From the NCBI RefSeq assembly GCF_010015445.1, contig NC_053133.1:2518266-2582265 (forward strand): a DNA stretch of 64,000 bases. Reading direction: 5' to 3'. Positions 1-49,399 of this stretch are shown in pieces. Origin of the DNA: Perca fluviatilis (taxonomy: Eukaryota; Chordata; Actinopteri; Perciformes; Percidae). The translations under genes were made by a program, and so were the position numbers. The notes below the pieces were generated by a model, which saw only the letters and a list, made by a program, of their open reading frames with translations, was not told the origin of the DNA and searched no databases. Positions within the stretch are counted from its first letter, which is position 1, and the number at the start of each line of letters is the position of its first letter.

Positions 1-1438
1 GACAGATACAAGTTGTAGTTATAAAATAACAAGCTGCCTTCGAGGCATCAGTCTTATCTTAAAAGACTATATTTCAAATAGAGCACAGTATATATTTTTT
101 ACAAAATACTTGTAGGTCTTTTTTACCCTGTTGGTTGAGACACAGTACAATGGTAAAAGTAAATAAGAAGAAATATACCGCTGGCTGTCCAGTCAGCACA
201 GCCTTTGTGCTGCGCTTGCTCTGCAGTACATTCATGATGTTTCTCCTTTAGGATCCTTCGATGCTCATGTTGTGGTTTCTTTGAAAATAAATATTAAAAG
301 TAGCCACAGTGCTGCCATGCGGCACATAGATGCCTGTGTAACCGCAGCTTGAGTCCCATGCCAGTTGCTCCATCTTGTCCCCTACATGGAAATAGGCCTG
401 GGGCACCTCCCATTGGCTTGCAGGAACATCTTGGTAAAGAATTGTCGCCCCTCTTTCTCTGGACCAGTGGGACTAGTGCTGTACATTTGGAGATAGATGG
501 CTCAAAAGGTAGCTGCTTGTCAATACAAGGGGATTGATTGAAAATTTTGTGTTTTTGTCAGAAACATTTTAATATATTCCTGTTGCCTGTGCCTTTTTAC
601 ATGCTGTTGGGAAAGGAATGCTTTCTTTTGGGGTGGAAGCATTGGAGGATTTTCCACACGTTCTGTCACTGGTTACTGGATAGTATAGTGGTTTATATAA
701 ATGATGCCTGTGACACTGATATGTAAGTCTTAAATCCATATCAAACGTCAGCTGATTTTCATCGAACATTCATGTTTTGCTGAACATCGCGCAATCTTCA
801 TATTGCTAAGAGTAGGAGCTTATGCTTTGCAAACTGAGGATTTCCCTGTACACGGTGATGCTGCCCTATTAAAGAGATGTTTAAACAAGATTTTTCCTGA
901 GTAAAACCACAGCTTATAAATTATTAAGCATGGGAAAATAAATCTGGATCCTCACCAGTGTCTCAGATTAGAATACTATGTATGTATGTAGAACAGATGC
1001 AGTGTTGATTCAAGTTATGGACTGCATTGTATTTAGTGATTGTTTTTTTATTTAATCTTTAATTACAACACTAACAATTGTCCATTTTGTTGCAACTCTG
1101 AAAAGACATTTTGATTTCATTTTATTTTTTTATTTTTTTTACTAATAACTGAGTTTACTCATACCATGTATTACCATGCCTGCATAATATTTTCTTCCCG
1201 TTTCACTTCCCCTTTAGATATGCCTTTAGTTCCCCAGTAGACTGTCTTCTTCTCTGGTCTTATTTTTCCTGTCTTATGTTTTGCTGCCTATTGTTGCTGT
1301 CATTCTCACCTCATGTTCCTCTCCCCTTTCTAGCCCTAATCACCAAACACACACTCGTGCACATTCATTAATCTCATTTCTCTACTGTCTTTTCCCCTCT
1401 CACACCCTTCCCTGCTGTACATCCCAACCCCTCTACAG
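1..1438 (+). other. KCC intron, no exon recognised
   Basis: AT-rich sequence upstream of the first visible KCC exon. I looked for the preceding KCC exon ('SLLGKLVSYTNLTQG'-like) and found none. Short open frames here have no recognisable product. Confidence 0.6.
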
Positions 1439-37486
<36,048 letters not shown>

Positions 37487-39770
37487 CAAAAAACCAAACC
37501 TCTCACGCCCCACCCTGCACACGAGCTGCTGCCATGGATACCGGTCACCAGGCATTTTCGGGGAAGAAGCCTAATTTGTTTTGTTTTCATGGAAGGCGGG
37601 GTTGTTGTAAGGCGGGACCACTTGTGATTGACAGATGGTTTGAAGGACCCCAGGATGAAGGAAACAGCGTTGAATCGGTTGACTGGCTGGGAGAGCGGCC
37701 CCAGTGTGTGTCCACGCTGGGCCACAGCAGCCCCGCATGTGGAAGATAGAGCATAGAGACACTTTATATTGTTCGTTTAACTCTGAAAAACATTATTTGT
37801 CCTATTACATGTTCATATTCTTTCCCTCTTGTGTCGATGTTGTCATGTTACTGGCACTCACTGTTTAAAGCAAAGAAGTGTGTGCTGATGATATGACCCT
37901 CGTAGTCTTTATGTTTACTGGGCCTGAGAAAAAAAACATGCACAGAGAGAACAAGTTACGTAACAACTCATACTGGATTTTCAAATATTACAGTTTGGTG
38001 GTCTGTATGTTCTGCATCACCATTTGTGCTAAATGTTTTCATTTTAAATAATTAGGAAACTGGCTTCAGTCTGAACTACAGAGAGGGCGGGCAGTCTGTT
38101 TAGAAGCTTCTAGAACGTCCTGGTTGGGGTTGTAGAGCCGCCAACGTTGTCCTCCCTAAAGCAGCATTTGTAGTTGGAGTGTTCTGTAGTTGTTCGCCTT
38201 TTAAATCATGTAGTGAAGGGCCGGGAGTCCGGGAGGATGCTGAACGTGCACCACATGTTGGATCACCTTCTGTTAAGTGGATGGGAGCATTTTCAGATAT
38301 CTGGTACCGATATGTGATCTTGAACATCCCACCCTCAAAGGACACTATTGTTTTATTAGGGAAAACAGCCATAGTTAATATTCTGGGACCCTTTGTAAGC
38401 TTTATAGAATGACATATCAAACGCACATGTATACATATTTATGGTAAGAGAAGTAGTGTTCAGTTGGGAGTAACTATAGATTTATGTTTTTTTTAATCCA
38501 AGGGCTGTTTGACAGCATGCAGGAGCTTAATGAAATAGTCGATTGGCTAATTGGTTTGCACATGAAATGTTTATTTTGCCCTCAGAATTGTTGTTGGCAT
38601 TTAACAAATTGCTAAATGTAAAAGCACAAATTGACACGTCAATTAGTGTAGTTCTTCACCTATCGGCGTAGTTACAGCACTGTTGACTTTGCACTATCGA
38701 TCGTTTAGGCTTTAATTCATCGTGTACTCTCACCTGGTTCTATCGCCTACACTTGACAGTGGTCAAAACACCGCTACATTCTTCTTACATAGGTGGAGCG
38801 AGATACGGATAAATGACCTCCTGAAAAGAGGACGCAGGCAGCAAGTAATTCCATTCTATCTAATACTTGTGTTTAAATGTTGTTTTTATAATGTTTTAGC
38901 GAACAACACCCTTCAGGCTTTGAGTCCCAGAATGAGTAGATTCATTGTAATGAGCATGTGTAGGATTAAAAGTGCCAAAATCACAAAAGAAAGAAAGAAA
39001 CTGTGTGAGTCTTATGCAGTAGCCACCGCTTTTTACATTGACAATCTTTAAAAAATGAAAAGCACAAGTTTTTTTTTTAAATCTTTTGATAGAGCTCATC
39101 CCTGCCTGCATTCTTTTAAAATTCAGCAAAGTAATAATTGAGTCAATGGAACTCACAGTGCAATTCCCAGGGCATTTAAACCCATCTAACATGGGCTAAA
39201 TGCTGCAGAAAGATGTTGTGTAAGAGTAAAGAGGAGAAGCAAATTCAACTCTTTCTCGTGTATCTCCACAGTTTCTTTTTTTTCTTCAAATTAGCTGTGC
39301 AGTATTTTGTAAAGCAGAACGTTGTATTATCCTGCACTTCTTTGCAGGGAAATGATGACTTCTGATTGTCAGTTATGCAACATCAGTGTTTTATTGTGTT
39401 TTGTTCAGTTTTTCATATATGCCTGTGTAACTATATAGTTGTGTTCTATGTAGTCTTTGTTACATTATAATTGATCCTCTGTAACTTTGTGTTGTTCATT
39501 TTCAGTGTGATTTTTATGGAAGGAGGCAGAGAGAGGCGGTATGTGTGAAGACGGCAGCAAATGTCACGTTTTTGTGTTTTGTTCAACACAGCATACACAA
39601 CACACAGGACTGGAACCCTGGACTCAAAGTATTAAGAAACCAGGGTACAAATGAATGGTTTAAATAACTCTCACTATAGGAAGTTCAAACTCTTTCAGTT
39701 TTATATTTGTAGCCACCAAAGATAAAACATAGTCCTGTATAAATAAACTTGACATTGTCTACTTTTAATA
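37487..39770 (+). other. slc12a7: Probable 3' UTR of the KCC gene
   Basis: No coding exon is seen here. The first plausible poly(A) signals after the stop are AATAAA at 39742-39747 and one near 39919. The stretch has few recognisable repeats compared with the introns, which fits a long 3' UTR. The end is a guess without transcripts. Confidence 0.4.
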
Positions 39771-40133
39771 AGTTTGAAACATTAAAAGATGTAAAGATAA
39801 ATTATTTAAAAAGTTTCCTTGTTCTTGAATTTGGTGAGTGAGATGAATAGCAGTAGCTGTGCTTAAAGAGAACATGAAATACATGAAACCCTAAACAGAA
39901 GATGCTAAATAATAACCGAAAATAAAGTTTCTGGAGGTAAATAGGATTGTCAGCAGTGTGTGCTTCTCAGCTCTGATGTTGGAGGTGACTGGAGAATGTT
40001 ATCTACCTCAAGGTGTCACTGAGGCTCGGCTGAAGAAATAAAAAGTTGTTCAATCACGTCTCCCTTTCAGAACTAATGTTACATTCATGGAAGGGAAAAA
40101 GCCTCTGTGATGTGAGAGGACCAGCAGAAAAAA

Positions 40134-40146
40134 GTGTGTGTGTGTG

Positions 40147-40183
<37 letters not shown>
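40134..40183. repeat. (TG)n tract
   Basis: About 50 bp of TG with one CG interruption; intergenic. Confidence 0.95.
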
Positions 40184-40184
<1 letters not shown>

Positions 40185-40507
40185 CCCCCGTGCGCACTGT
40201 TGTGAGGTGAAGCTGTTGTGTTTCTGCTGTTTTTTTCTCAGCTGGCAGGCCTCAGGCTGGAACAGGAAGTCACTTGTGGGCACACAGATAGAGGAAGGTA
40301 GCCCTGTAAATTGTATTTGTGCCTCTGAGTAATTATTAAAAGTGCTGAAATCAACCAAAAATGTGTCTGCGTCCTGATTCACACTTCAGTCACACTGGTT
40401 GCGGGAAAACCTCATTCTTCGAGGAGCATGTTAGTTTTATCATTTTATCATGACTCAAAGAATCATCTTTTTCGTAATATTTTTTATTTTTATTAATGAT
40501 TTCATTT

Positions 40508-40880
40508 TAAAGCTTCAGTGCGTAACTTTTTGATATTAATGAACATCTGTTACATTGAAGCCATTTCTAAATGAGTTGCTACAAAGCTAAATCAGCTCCA
40601 CACAACTCTCTCTGGATTTCTCAGTAGGACTATGTTCAGAAGATTGTGGCGTCCGGCGACTTTCACACGCAGAAACTGGAGTGAAGATAATGACCTCTTC
40701 TGAAGAGTCCGTCATGTTTTTTTAATCCTCCGTGTCCTCCTTGGCTACTAGCAACTGTGTGGAGGAGGGGGGGCAGTGCGCGGTCACTTGAGGCTTGTAT
40801 CATGTGGACGCGCCGACAGTGTTGTTGTCATTACTTAGAATTCCTCATGGGGGAGACAGAAACTACCACCATAGCTTTAA
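40508..40880 (+). mobile_element. Short DNA element, 'AAGCTTTAGTGC' family, copy 2
   Basis: Closely matches 6048-6426 over its whole length, in the same orientation. Intergenic. Confidence 0.75.
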
Positions 40881-41270
40881 GCCATTAAGGGCTAGTGGCC
40901 TTACCAAGGTCCCTGTGACTGATATCACATTGCAGTGATGCAAGCCATGGTTTAACTTAGGATGTTAGAATGAGTCTACAGTCATGCTAGCAGCTCTGTG
41001 ATGCTGTAGGCTACTCGGTGCTTTAACCTGCTCAAATGATGCTCATGCTGATGTGTAATAGAAATGTTTACCTTGTTCACCATCTTAGTTTAGCATGTTA
41101 GCATGCTAACATTAGCCAAATAGCACTTAACACAAAGTACAGCTGAGACTGATGGAAATGTTTTGCAGGTCATAAAGCAAATACCTTACTGAGTACATTT
41201 AAATCTAGAGGAAAAGTCAAGTTATCAGGATTCATTCTAATAAGCAGCATCATTTCATGTCAATCCAACC
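40881..41270. repeat. Interspersed fish repeat, unclassified
   Basis: Contains 'agcatgttagcatgctaaca' and 'cacaaagtacagctgagact', seen in many teleost genomes as an interspersed repeat. Ends not defined. Confidence 0.45.
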
Positions 41271-41801
41271 AATCGTTGTTACTACTACTACTACTATTTC
41301 AGTCCGAGCCAAAGTGATGGACCGACCAACATTGCAATCCATAGAACGACGCCACACATATTTCTTCTATTATTAATAAAATAGGAAAAGCCCCCAAGTT
41401 GCCCAACTGTTTTTGGTATTCACTCATAATTTCTTAACAAATTGGAATTCTTAATATGCAGCTCACTTTGGCAAACAATGTTTTTTTGTGAAAGTATTTT
41501 CTTGATGGGTTTTCTTTATTAATTTATGAACTGTCTCACTAGCACTTGTTTTTATGCTGGTTATCACCTGCTTGGCCTTGTTGTAAACAATGTGTGTGTG
41601 CATGCGTGTGGTTTCGGTACATAAAGGTACATAAAGACTATGACCAGGGTTGGATTAGCAACTGGGCATCTGCCCAGGACTCCAGACCTTCGAGGGCCAT
41701 GAGTGATGGCTCTCGCATTTTTACCTGATCTTGAGGCCCTGGTTTATATCAAAGTCCAAGTGTAATACCTTTAATATTTCAGTTGATATTATGCTCAACA
41801 G

Positions 41802-41840
<39 letters not shown>

Positions 41841-43048
41841 AGTGGTCGAGTAAGGTAGCGAGTGAATGAAGAGAGCGAGCAACGTTATTGAGAACAAAGC
41901 TGTGATTTAGAGGTATAGAACGTTATTTGCTGATTGTTTCACAGCCGTTATGTTCTAAAGCACAAATTAACACACACACCTCATCTGGAAGGTGCCACAT
42001 TGCCGGATTTTGTGTGAATGCAGAGCTACATCCTGTCTGTGTCTCTGTGTGTGTCAGTTAAACTTGTGCGTCGATATGAAACGCTGAGGGGAGTGACAAC
42101 GTCCCTGCGAGTAATAGATTCAAACGTGAAAAAATGTCTTAACTTTTTGAATATTGAGGAACTTAGTAAAATATTTGGTTCATTGTCTCCAACTCTGTTT
42201 GGTAAGTTAAAATGTCAGCAGGTCTCCCATTGGGCAAGATGCGGCAGTAAAACAGTATGGAAAATGAGAACAGCCTGCACACCCTGCACGCTGTCATTGG
42301 CTGGGGGTGACACACAAACATGAGGCCCAAAGGCTCTCTGCTGACGCCCATAAACGTCCCGAACACAGCAAAATAAGAAAAGAGAAAATCCCGGCAGAGG
42401 GCAGGGGCTCTGAGGATACAGACACCACCACACACTTCTAGTGGGTCATAAGTTATGACTGAGAGGGATTCCATTTGTATTAGTCTATACATTGTTTTTT
42501 TAGTGAAATACTGCTTAATATACCTGTAAAAAAAGAATGTGTTTAAACATGGGGGGCCACGTAGCAGATTAATCCAGTGATTTTTTAGGATTTCTGAAAT
42601 CTATCTGGGGGTGCCCTTTTCCCTCCTTCCCACTTCTGACAAACTTATTGCCACATTTAGATTAGACTGTTCATACAGAGAGGTTTCCAACCTACAGGGA
42701 CCCTACAAGGGGTCAGGAGATGATTTAGGAAAAACCTACACTTCAATACACTAAATTGTGCTTTTTTTTATTTGGACTTTTTTCAAAACATTGCTTCTCT
42801 CTTGTGAAACACTAGTTTGACCCTTTCATACCTCTAAAATGATTTATATGAAACAATCTGAGAAGGGAAAATAACTCTTCAATTGCACTGCTCACACAGA
42901 CATGCAAAATATGCTAGGTAGTCACAAGGAGATATAACTTAGATTAAGGGGTCACATGCAAAAAAAAAAAAAGGTTGGAAATAACACTGCAGTAGATCGT
43001 AGAGACTTTGACTCCAGTTGAACAAACTCAGAATCTTTCAGAAACACT
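41271..43048 (+). other. Intergenic, nothing recognised
   Basis: Holds a (GA)n tract at 41804-41839 and a 101-codon open frame at 42018-42323 with no recognisable product. Confidence 0.5.
41804..41839. repeat. (GA)n microsatellite
   Basis: 36 bp of GA. Confidence 0.95.
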
Positions 43049-43056
43049 GAGTGAGT

Positions 43057-45800
43057 CAGTGGTGGGATGTAACTAAGTACATTTACTCAAGTACTGTACT
43101 TAATTTGAGGTACTTGTACTTTACTTGAGTCTTTTCTTTTCATGCCACTTTCTACTCCGCTACATATCAGAGAGAAATATTGGACTTTTTACTCCACTAC
43201 ATTCATCTGTTCCAGCTTTAGTTACTAGTTACTTTAGTTACTCCACTGCATTCATCTGTTCCAGCTTTAGTTACTAGTTACTTTAGTTACTCCACTACAT
43301 TCATCTGTTCCAGCTTTAGTTACTAGTTACTTTAGTTACTCCACTACATTCATCTGTTCCAGCTTTAGTTACTAGTTACTTTAGTTACTCCACTACATTC
43401 ATCTGTTCCAGCTTTAGTTACTAGTTACTTTAGTTACTCCACTACATTCATCTGTTCCAGCTTTAGTTACTAGTTACTTTAGTTAACTCCACTACATTCA
43501 TCTGTTCCAGCTTTAGTTACTAGTTACTTTAGTTACTCCGCTACATTCATCTGTTCCAGCTTTAGTTACTAGTTACTTTAGTTACTTCGCTACATTCATC
43601 TGTTCCAGCTTTAGTTACTAGTTACTTTAGTTACTCCGCTACATTCATCTGTTCCAGCTTTAGTTACTAGTTACTTTAGTTACTCCGCTACATTCATCTG
43701 TTCCAGCTTTAGTTACTAGTTACTTTAGTTACTCCACTACATTCATCTGTTCCAGCTTTAGTTACTAGTTACTTTAGTTACTCCACTACATTCATCTGTT
43801 CCAGCTTTAGTTACTAGTTACTTTAGTTACTCCGCTACATTCATCTGTTCCAGCTTTAGTTACTAGTTACTTTAGTTACTCCACTACATTCATCTGTTCC
43901 AGCTTTAGTTACTAGTTACTTTAGTTACTCCACTACATTCATCTGTTCCAGCTTTAGTTACTAGTTACTTTAGTTACTCCACTACATTCATCTGTTCCAG
44001 CTTTAGTTACTAGTTACTTTAGTTACTCCACTACATTCATCTGTTCCAGCTTTAGTTACTAGTTACTTTAGTTACTCCACTACATTCATCTGTTCCAGCT
44101 TTAGTTACTAGTTACTTTAGTTACTCCGCTACATTCACCTGTTCCAGCTTTAGTTACTAGTTACTTTAGTTACTCCACTACATTCATCTGTTCCAGCTTT
44201 AGTTACTAGTTACTTTAGTTACTCCACTACATTCATCTGTTCCAGCTTTAGTTACTAGTTACTTTAGTTACTCCACTACATTCATCTGTTCCAGCTTTAG
44301 TTACTAGTTACTTTAGTTACTCCACTACATTCATCTGTTCCAGCTTTAGTTACTAGTTACTTTAGATACTCCACTGCATTCATCTGTTCCAGCTTTAGTT
44401 ACTAGTTACTTTAGTTACTCCACTGCATTCATCTGTTCCAGCTTTAGTTACTAGTTACTTTAGTTACTCCGCTACATTCATCTGTTCCAGCTTTAGTTAC
44501 TAGTTACTTTAGTTTACTCCCTACATTCATCTGTTCCAGCTTTAGTTACTAGTTACATTAGTTACTCCACTGCATTCATCTGTTCCAGCTTTAGTTACTA
44601 GTTACTTTAGTTACTCCACTGCATTCATCTGTTCCAGCTTTAGTTACTAGTTACTTTAGTTACTCCGCTACATTCATCTGTTCCAGCTTTAGTTACTAGT
44701 TACTTTAGTTACTCCGCTACATTCATCTGTTCCAGCTTTAGTTACTAGTTACTTTAGTTACTCCGCTACATTCATCTGTTCCAGCTTTAGTTACTAGTTA
44801 CTTTAGTTACTCCACTACATTCATCTGTTCCAGCTTTAGTTACTAGTTACTTTAGATACTCCACTACATTCATCTGTTCCAGCTTTAGTTACTAGTTACT
44901 TTAGTTACTCCACTACATTCATCTGTTCCAGCTTTAGTTACTAGTTACTTTAGTTATCCACTACATTCATCTGTTCCAGCTTTAGTTACTAGTTACTTTA
45001 GTTACTCCGCTACATTCATCTGTTCCAGCTTTAGTTACTAGTTACTTTAGTTACTCCGCTACATTCATCTGTTCCAGCTTTAGTTACTAGTTACTTTAGT
45101 TACTCCGCTACATTCATCTGTTCCAGCTTTAGTTACTAGTTACTTTAGTTACTCCGCTACATTCATCTGTTCCAGCTTTAGTTACTAGTTACTTTAGTTT
45201 CTCCGCTACATTCATCTGTTCCAGCTTTGGTTACTAGTTACTTTAGTTACTCCGCCACATTCATCTGTTCCAGCTTTAGTTACTAGTTACTTTAGTTACT
45301 CCGCTACATTCATCCGGTTCCAGCTTTAGTTACTAGTTACTTTAGTTACTCCGCTACATTCATCGTTCCAGCTTTAGTTACTAGTTACTTTAGTCATCTG
45401 CTACATTCATCTGTTCCAGCTTTAGTTACTAGTTACTTTAGTTACTCCACTACATTCATCTGTTCCAGCTTTAGTTACTAGTTACTTTAGTTACTCCGCT
45501 ACATTCATCTGTTCCAGCTTTAGTTACTAGTTACTTTAGTTACTCCACTACATTCATCTGTTACAGCTTTAGTTACTAGTTACTTTACACATTAAGATTA
45601 CTGCACACAGAACTCATGTAGTTTATAAAATCTGATGTTTGATTCTAAAGTAAACTAGCCGACAATATAACGGTCTACAAGTCCAGCTGAGATGATGAGA
45701 CCATTAAACACAGAAACTTCTTTTTGATGCTTTTGACCCTTTTTCTGATGCCTTATTACTTTTACTTAAGTAAAGGATCTGAATACTTCTTCCACCACTG
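43057..45800 (+). mobile_element. hAT-like MITE (CAGTGGTGG family), copy 3, expanded by a tandem array
   Basis: Begins CAGTGGTGGGATGTAAC and ends TTCCACCACTG. The 8-bp flanks GAGTGAGT (43049-43056) and AAGTGAGT (45801-45808) match at 7 of 8. Most of its 2.74 kb is the 49-bp array at 43189-45587; without it the element would be about 350-400 bp like its relatives. Confidence 0.85.
43189..45587. repeat. 49-bp tandem array, about 49 copies
   Basis: The unit runs 'ttactccactacattcatct', then 'gttccagctttagttactag', then 'ttactttag'. Copies differ mostly at a few positions (ccact or ccgct; ttact or atact), with some 1-2 bp indels near 43485, 44515, 44955 and 45310-45400. There are no spacers. The last unit ends 'ttactttacacat' like the ordinary MITE, so the array grew from a segment already in the element. 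Confidence 0.97.
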
Positions 45801-45808
45801 AAGTGAGT

Positions 45809-47771
45809 GCTCTGGACAGCGGTGAATGTGCAGACCCGTGGTCACGCTGGTGGAACGGCATTCATCCAGCAGAGGGAAGCCTCTCCCTTCCCTTTAAACC
45901 ACCTTCAATCTGCAGCTCCATGCTGCAGCACTGATATAGAGATCGAATCAAGCATGGGCACATTTTTGTATCAGACGACGTCCAGAGAGATAGTTCCAAA
46001 TGCTTGTCAGCACAGCGGTACGTTTACCGGCCTGTACTAGTCCACTGGCATCCTCTCTCTTTGCAGCAGGCTGTCAGGTTATCTTTCAGCCCCTCTGCTG
46101 TGGGACGTGTCAGCCTGCTCCTCCCCTTCTATCTAACTGGATGATCAGCTATCCAGCGCCCACAGGCCTGACCCCGACTGGTGACACAATCTGTCTCACA
46201 CAAACAAACCATACCAACATCTGATTCAATTAGAGCGTGACAGAGAGAGAGAAAAAAAAAGAAGAGGTAGACTGTGCTGGGACATGATGCTGTTCATGTT
46301 TACAAGTTACATCAGCTGGCTTGTTCCATTACCATTTGTGCATTCATTATGTATGGTGCAGGAAGAAGTATTGACTTCTTTTGAAAGCTAGTAGTTGCTC
46401 TCCGGCTTGTCGTAAGTTGTATTGCTGTAACGTGAGGAGGAAGTTATGTATAACCGATTGCAACAACACCCTGAATCCTGTTACCAAATAATACAGAGTT
46501 CAAAAAGGTTTTCAGCTGCCAGCTTTGATTTTAAGCAGAATAAATGCACAGTCACACATTCTGCCAAACATTCTCTGACAACAACACTCTTGAGTTTTGG
46601 TCGTTGCTGACCTTTCACCTCTTGCAGCCTGTGGTTGTCTTTTACCAAAGCACTGTCCCTCTCGTCTGTTTGTCCGGCGCTTTGTTGACCAAATCGATAA
46701 GAGAGGCCTGATGTTGACAGCGCGGCCTGATGTGTGTTGAAAACGTACAGATGTGTGTGTGACGCTAAGACTGAAAGGCACAAAGACATTTCCTCATTGA
46801 TTCTCAGCAGCAGCAGCACGGCACTATGACAAAAATAACAGTTACGTGATGTGTGCACTTCAGGGTCATCTTGTGTGCTTGTGCCCATATTGATTCCAGC
46901 TATGACGCTCATTTTTTTTTCCATTCATTGAAATGTTGTTGATAATCCCATCAGCTATAGGTCAGCAGAGGTCCTGCCGGGCAAAAGGCTGTCATTTGGA
47001 TGTTTTGTGTGATATCAATGCAACTTAAAGACAAGAAGAAAAAAAAATGTGTAGCAGTATTTTCAGGTCAATATGTAGTAAACCAACCACTGTGGCAGAG
47101 TCCTGAGTGAGGCCACAGTGTGTGAGTTGGCTGCTTTATAAACCCAGCAGAAGATGATGTGTGCAGGGGCGGGGTTAGAAGGGGGGCACGGGGTGGCACC
47201 GGCCCCTTGAAATATGATTGGCTCCCCCTGGTGCACCCTGCCATTCCATTGGGCTAGAGTGCTGTCACTCTGACACTTGTGATTTACATTGGATCAGAGT
47301 TCTGTCACTTGGCTACCTGTTCTGCCAGGTTTCCCAGCCCTTGTCACATGACCAATTCATGTTTCCATGACGACTATCCAAAATTCTGATACCATGGAGC
47401 CAGCACTGGAATAGTTTTTTTTTTTTTTAACTGGCAGACTGAGCCTATACAAATGTGTAAATGTGTATTATATTCAGATATACAATTTGTTTATAATTAA
47501 TAATGAATGTAATGTTTTATTTAGCAGAATTACACTGTGTTGTTTTACCCTATCCAATATTTCCTATATTTCTAAGCAGATTTTCTATGCTGTATTCTGA
47601 CAAACACTGTTCATATGAAAATAGCACCTTTACAAAAAATGGCTCTAGTGTCACTTTCCCTTAAGAAAAATATACACAACAATATTACATTAACACATAA
47701 ACACTGAGATAAAGATAACATAAAGCAAAGCAAGTGCACTTTAACTTCATCTGAACTATCATAAAAAGCAG
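45809..47771 (+). other. Intergenic, nothing coding recognised
   Basis: Open frames (for example 46481-46924 on the minus strand, 147 codons) have no recognisable product and no splice context. 47165-47240 ('aggggcggggttagaagggg') may be the end of a worn DNA element. Confidence 0.5.
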
Positions 47772-48090
47772 TGGTGGAAGAAGTAGAAGTAAAAGTCCTG
47801 CACTGAAAATGTTACTTTAAAAGTTACTAGTAAAAGTATGTAAGTATCATCCGGAGAATGTACTCAAAGTATTACAAATAAAAGTACTCAATGCAGAACT
47901 CTCCTCCCATTGTAGTGTGTGTAAAGGATCCAACCAGTTGTGTGTTTAATGGTCTCATCATCTCAGCTGGACTTGTAGCTGTTATATTGTTGGCTAGTTT
48001 ACTTTATACTGTGATACAACAAGTACCTCAACATTTGTACTTCAGTACAGTATACTTGAGTAAATGTAGTAACATTCCACCACTGCTAGT
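47772..48090 (-). mobile_element. hAT-like MITE (CAGTGGTGG family), copy 4
   Basis: Begins CAGTGGTGGAAGAAG and ends CATTCCACCACTG. The interior is nearly identical to 19880-20346 over about 85 bp ('cagaactctcctcccattgt' onward). No clear target duplication seen. Confidence 0.8.
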
Positions 48091-48789
48091 GAAGGAATAT
48101 TAGAGTGATTGTTATTATTTCTCTCCAGCAGCCGAAGGGTTAAATTGGGGAGGAGAGCGCGGTAAAAGCTACGAAAGTCACACAAAGACAGATAGAAAAA
48201 GACCGGAAACTGTCCAAGGTTGTCAATAAAATAAAAGTGTAACATTTGTAGCCTAACACTCCCACTCCAATGTATACTATTTGTTATAATAATAATAATA
48301 ATTATAATAATTATAATAATAATAAAAAGTAGCTCACTGACAGTGTTTGGGAAGCTAAGGTCAATGCTGAATAAAAGATTACTTCTCATCAATCAATACA
48401 TAAATGAATATGTACAGGAATAACAATGATAACAGGCAAAACATAACCAACACAATCTAAACTGTCCTCTCATTACAATTTAAGAGACCGTGCTAATAAT
48501 AATAATAATGCAAAAAATGCAGTGCACTATGAGTATCACGGAGTATATACTCATATAGGTAGTGGAGCTGGTTGGTCATGCAGATTCAGATTGCTTTACA
48601 TTTACCCATAGATGCTTTAAGGGTATGTAATTAAAACAAAATAAAATTATTTAAAACTGAATATCAGTGTATCGCTGTATTTTATTACACATCTTCTAAT
48701 AGCCTACTCAATAAGCTCCAATGGTGTATTAAATGTTGAACATATTCGTGTCATGGACGCTTTTATTTTGAAAATCCTTTACAAGTAGC
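48091..48789 (+). other. Intergenic just upstream of gfod1
   Basis: AT-rich, with an (AAT)n tract at 48286-48330 and a short one at 48495-48510. No gene seen. Confidence 0.5.
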
Positions 48790-49399
48790 GCTTCCTGTTA
48801 CTGTCTCTGACTTGACCGCGCAGGTCTGAGCCGCAACATCAACAGCAGCCTGGAGCAGGGTAGCGCTGCTGCAGCCGGATCCCGCGGACAGTAAGCGGCG
48901 GCCGTGTTTGTGTCAGCGAGCCGTCAGATAAAGCACCTTTCTGGCTCTCATTTGATTCCGTCTCGCTTTACCTGAAGGGGGGAGGGGGGGACCGAGGGGA
49001 CCGCTCGAAAAGGAATACCAAACCCAGGAAGGAGGTGACATGCCCTTCACCGCTTGGTGCAGTCAATGCGCTGATCGCTGTCAGACGTGGACGAGGTAGC
49101 GACCCGGAATGGTGCGTTTAAATTGGTCTTTCTAACGCGGAGGAAGCCTGTCCCGGTTTTCAAATCTGTTTTAGGATTATTTTCCGTGGGGTAATAACGA
49201 CATTACATGCCCGATCGCAGAGCCGGAGCGACGGGGAAAATGCAGCACAGCGGGTGTTTGGCTGCAGGTGGATGGCCGACCTGACGGTCCCATCCGCCGC
49301 GTCCCTCCCGGTCAGATCTGGCGTCATCCACAGCTGTTTAAAACAACTGAAAACCGAGAGAACTAGATAAAGAAAAAAATAATAATAATTAACCGAGCC
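48790..49399 (+). promoter_or_regulatory. gfod1: CpG-rich promoter and 5' UTR of gfod1
   Basis: GC and CpG content rise sharply against the AT-rich surroundings from about 48800 and stay high into the first coding exon. GC-box-like runs occur (gggaggggggga near 48978). I see no clear TATA box, which fits a CpG-island promoter. The start ATG has G at -3. Confidence 0.65.

Noticed and set aside
43189..45587. Regular repeats suggesting a CRISPR array
   Set aside because: The 49-bp units are contiguous without unique spacers, and the setting is a vertebrate genome; it is a simple tandem array.
46481..46924. 147-codon minus-strand open frame
   Set aside because: No recognisable protein motif, no splice or promoter context, and an overlapping frame is almost as long.
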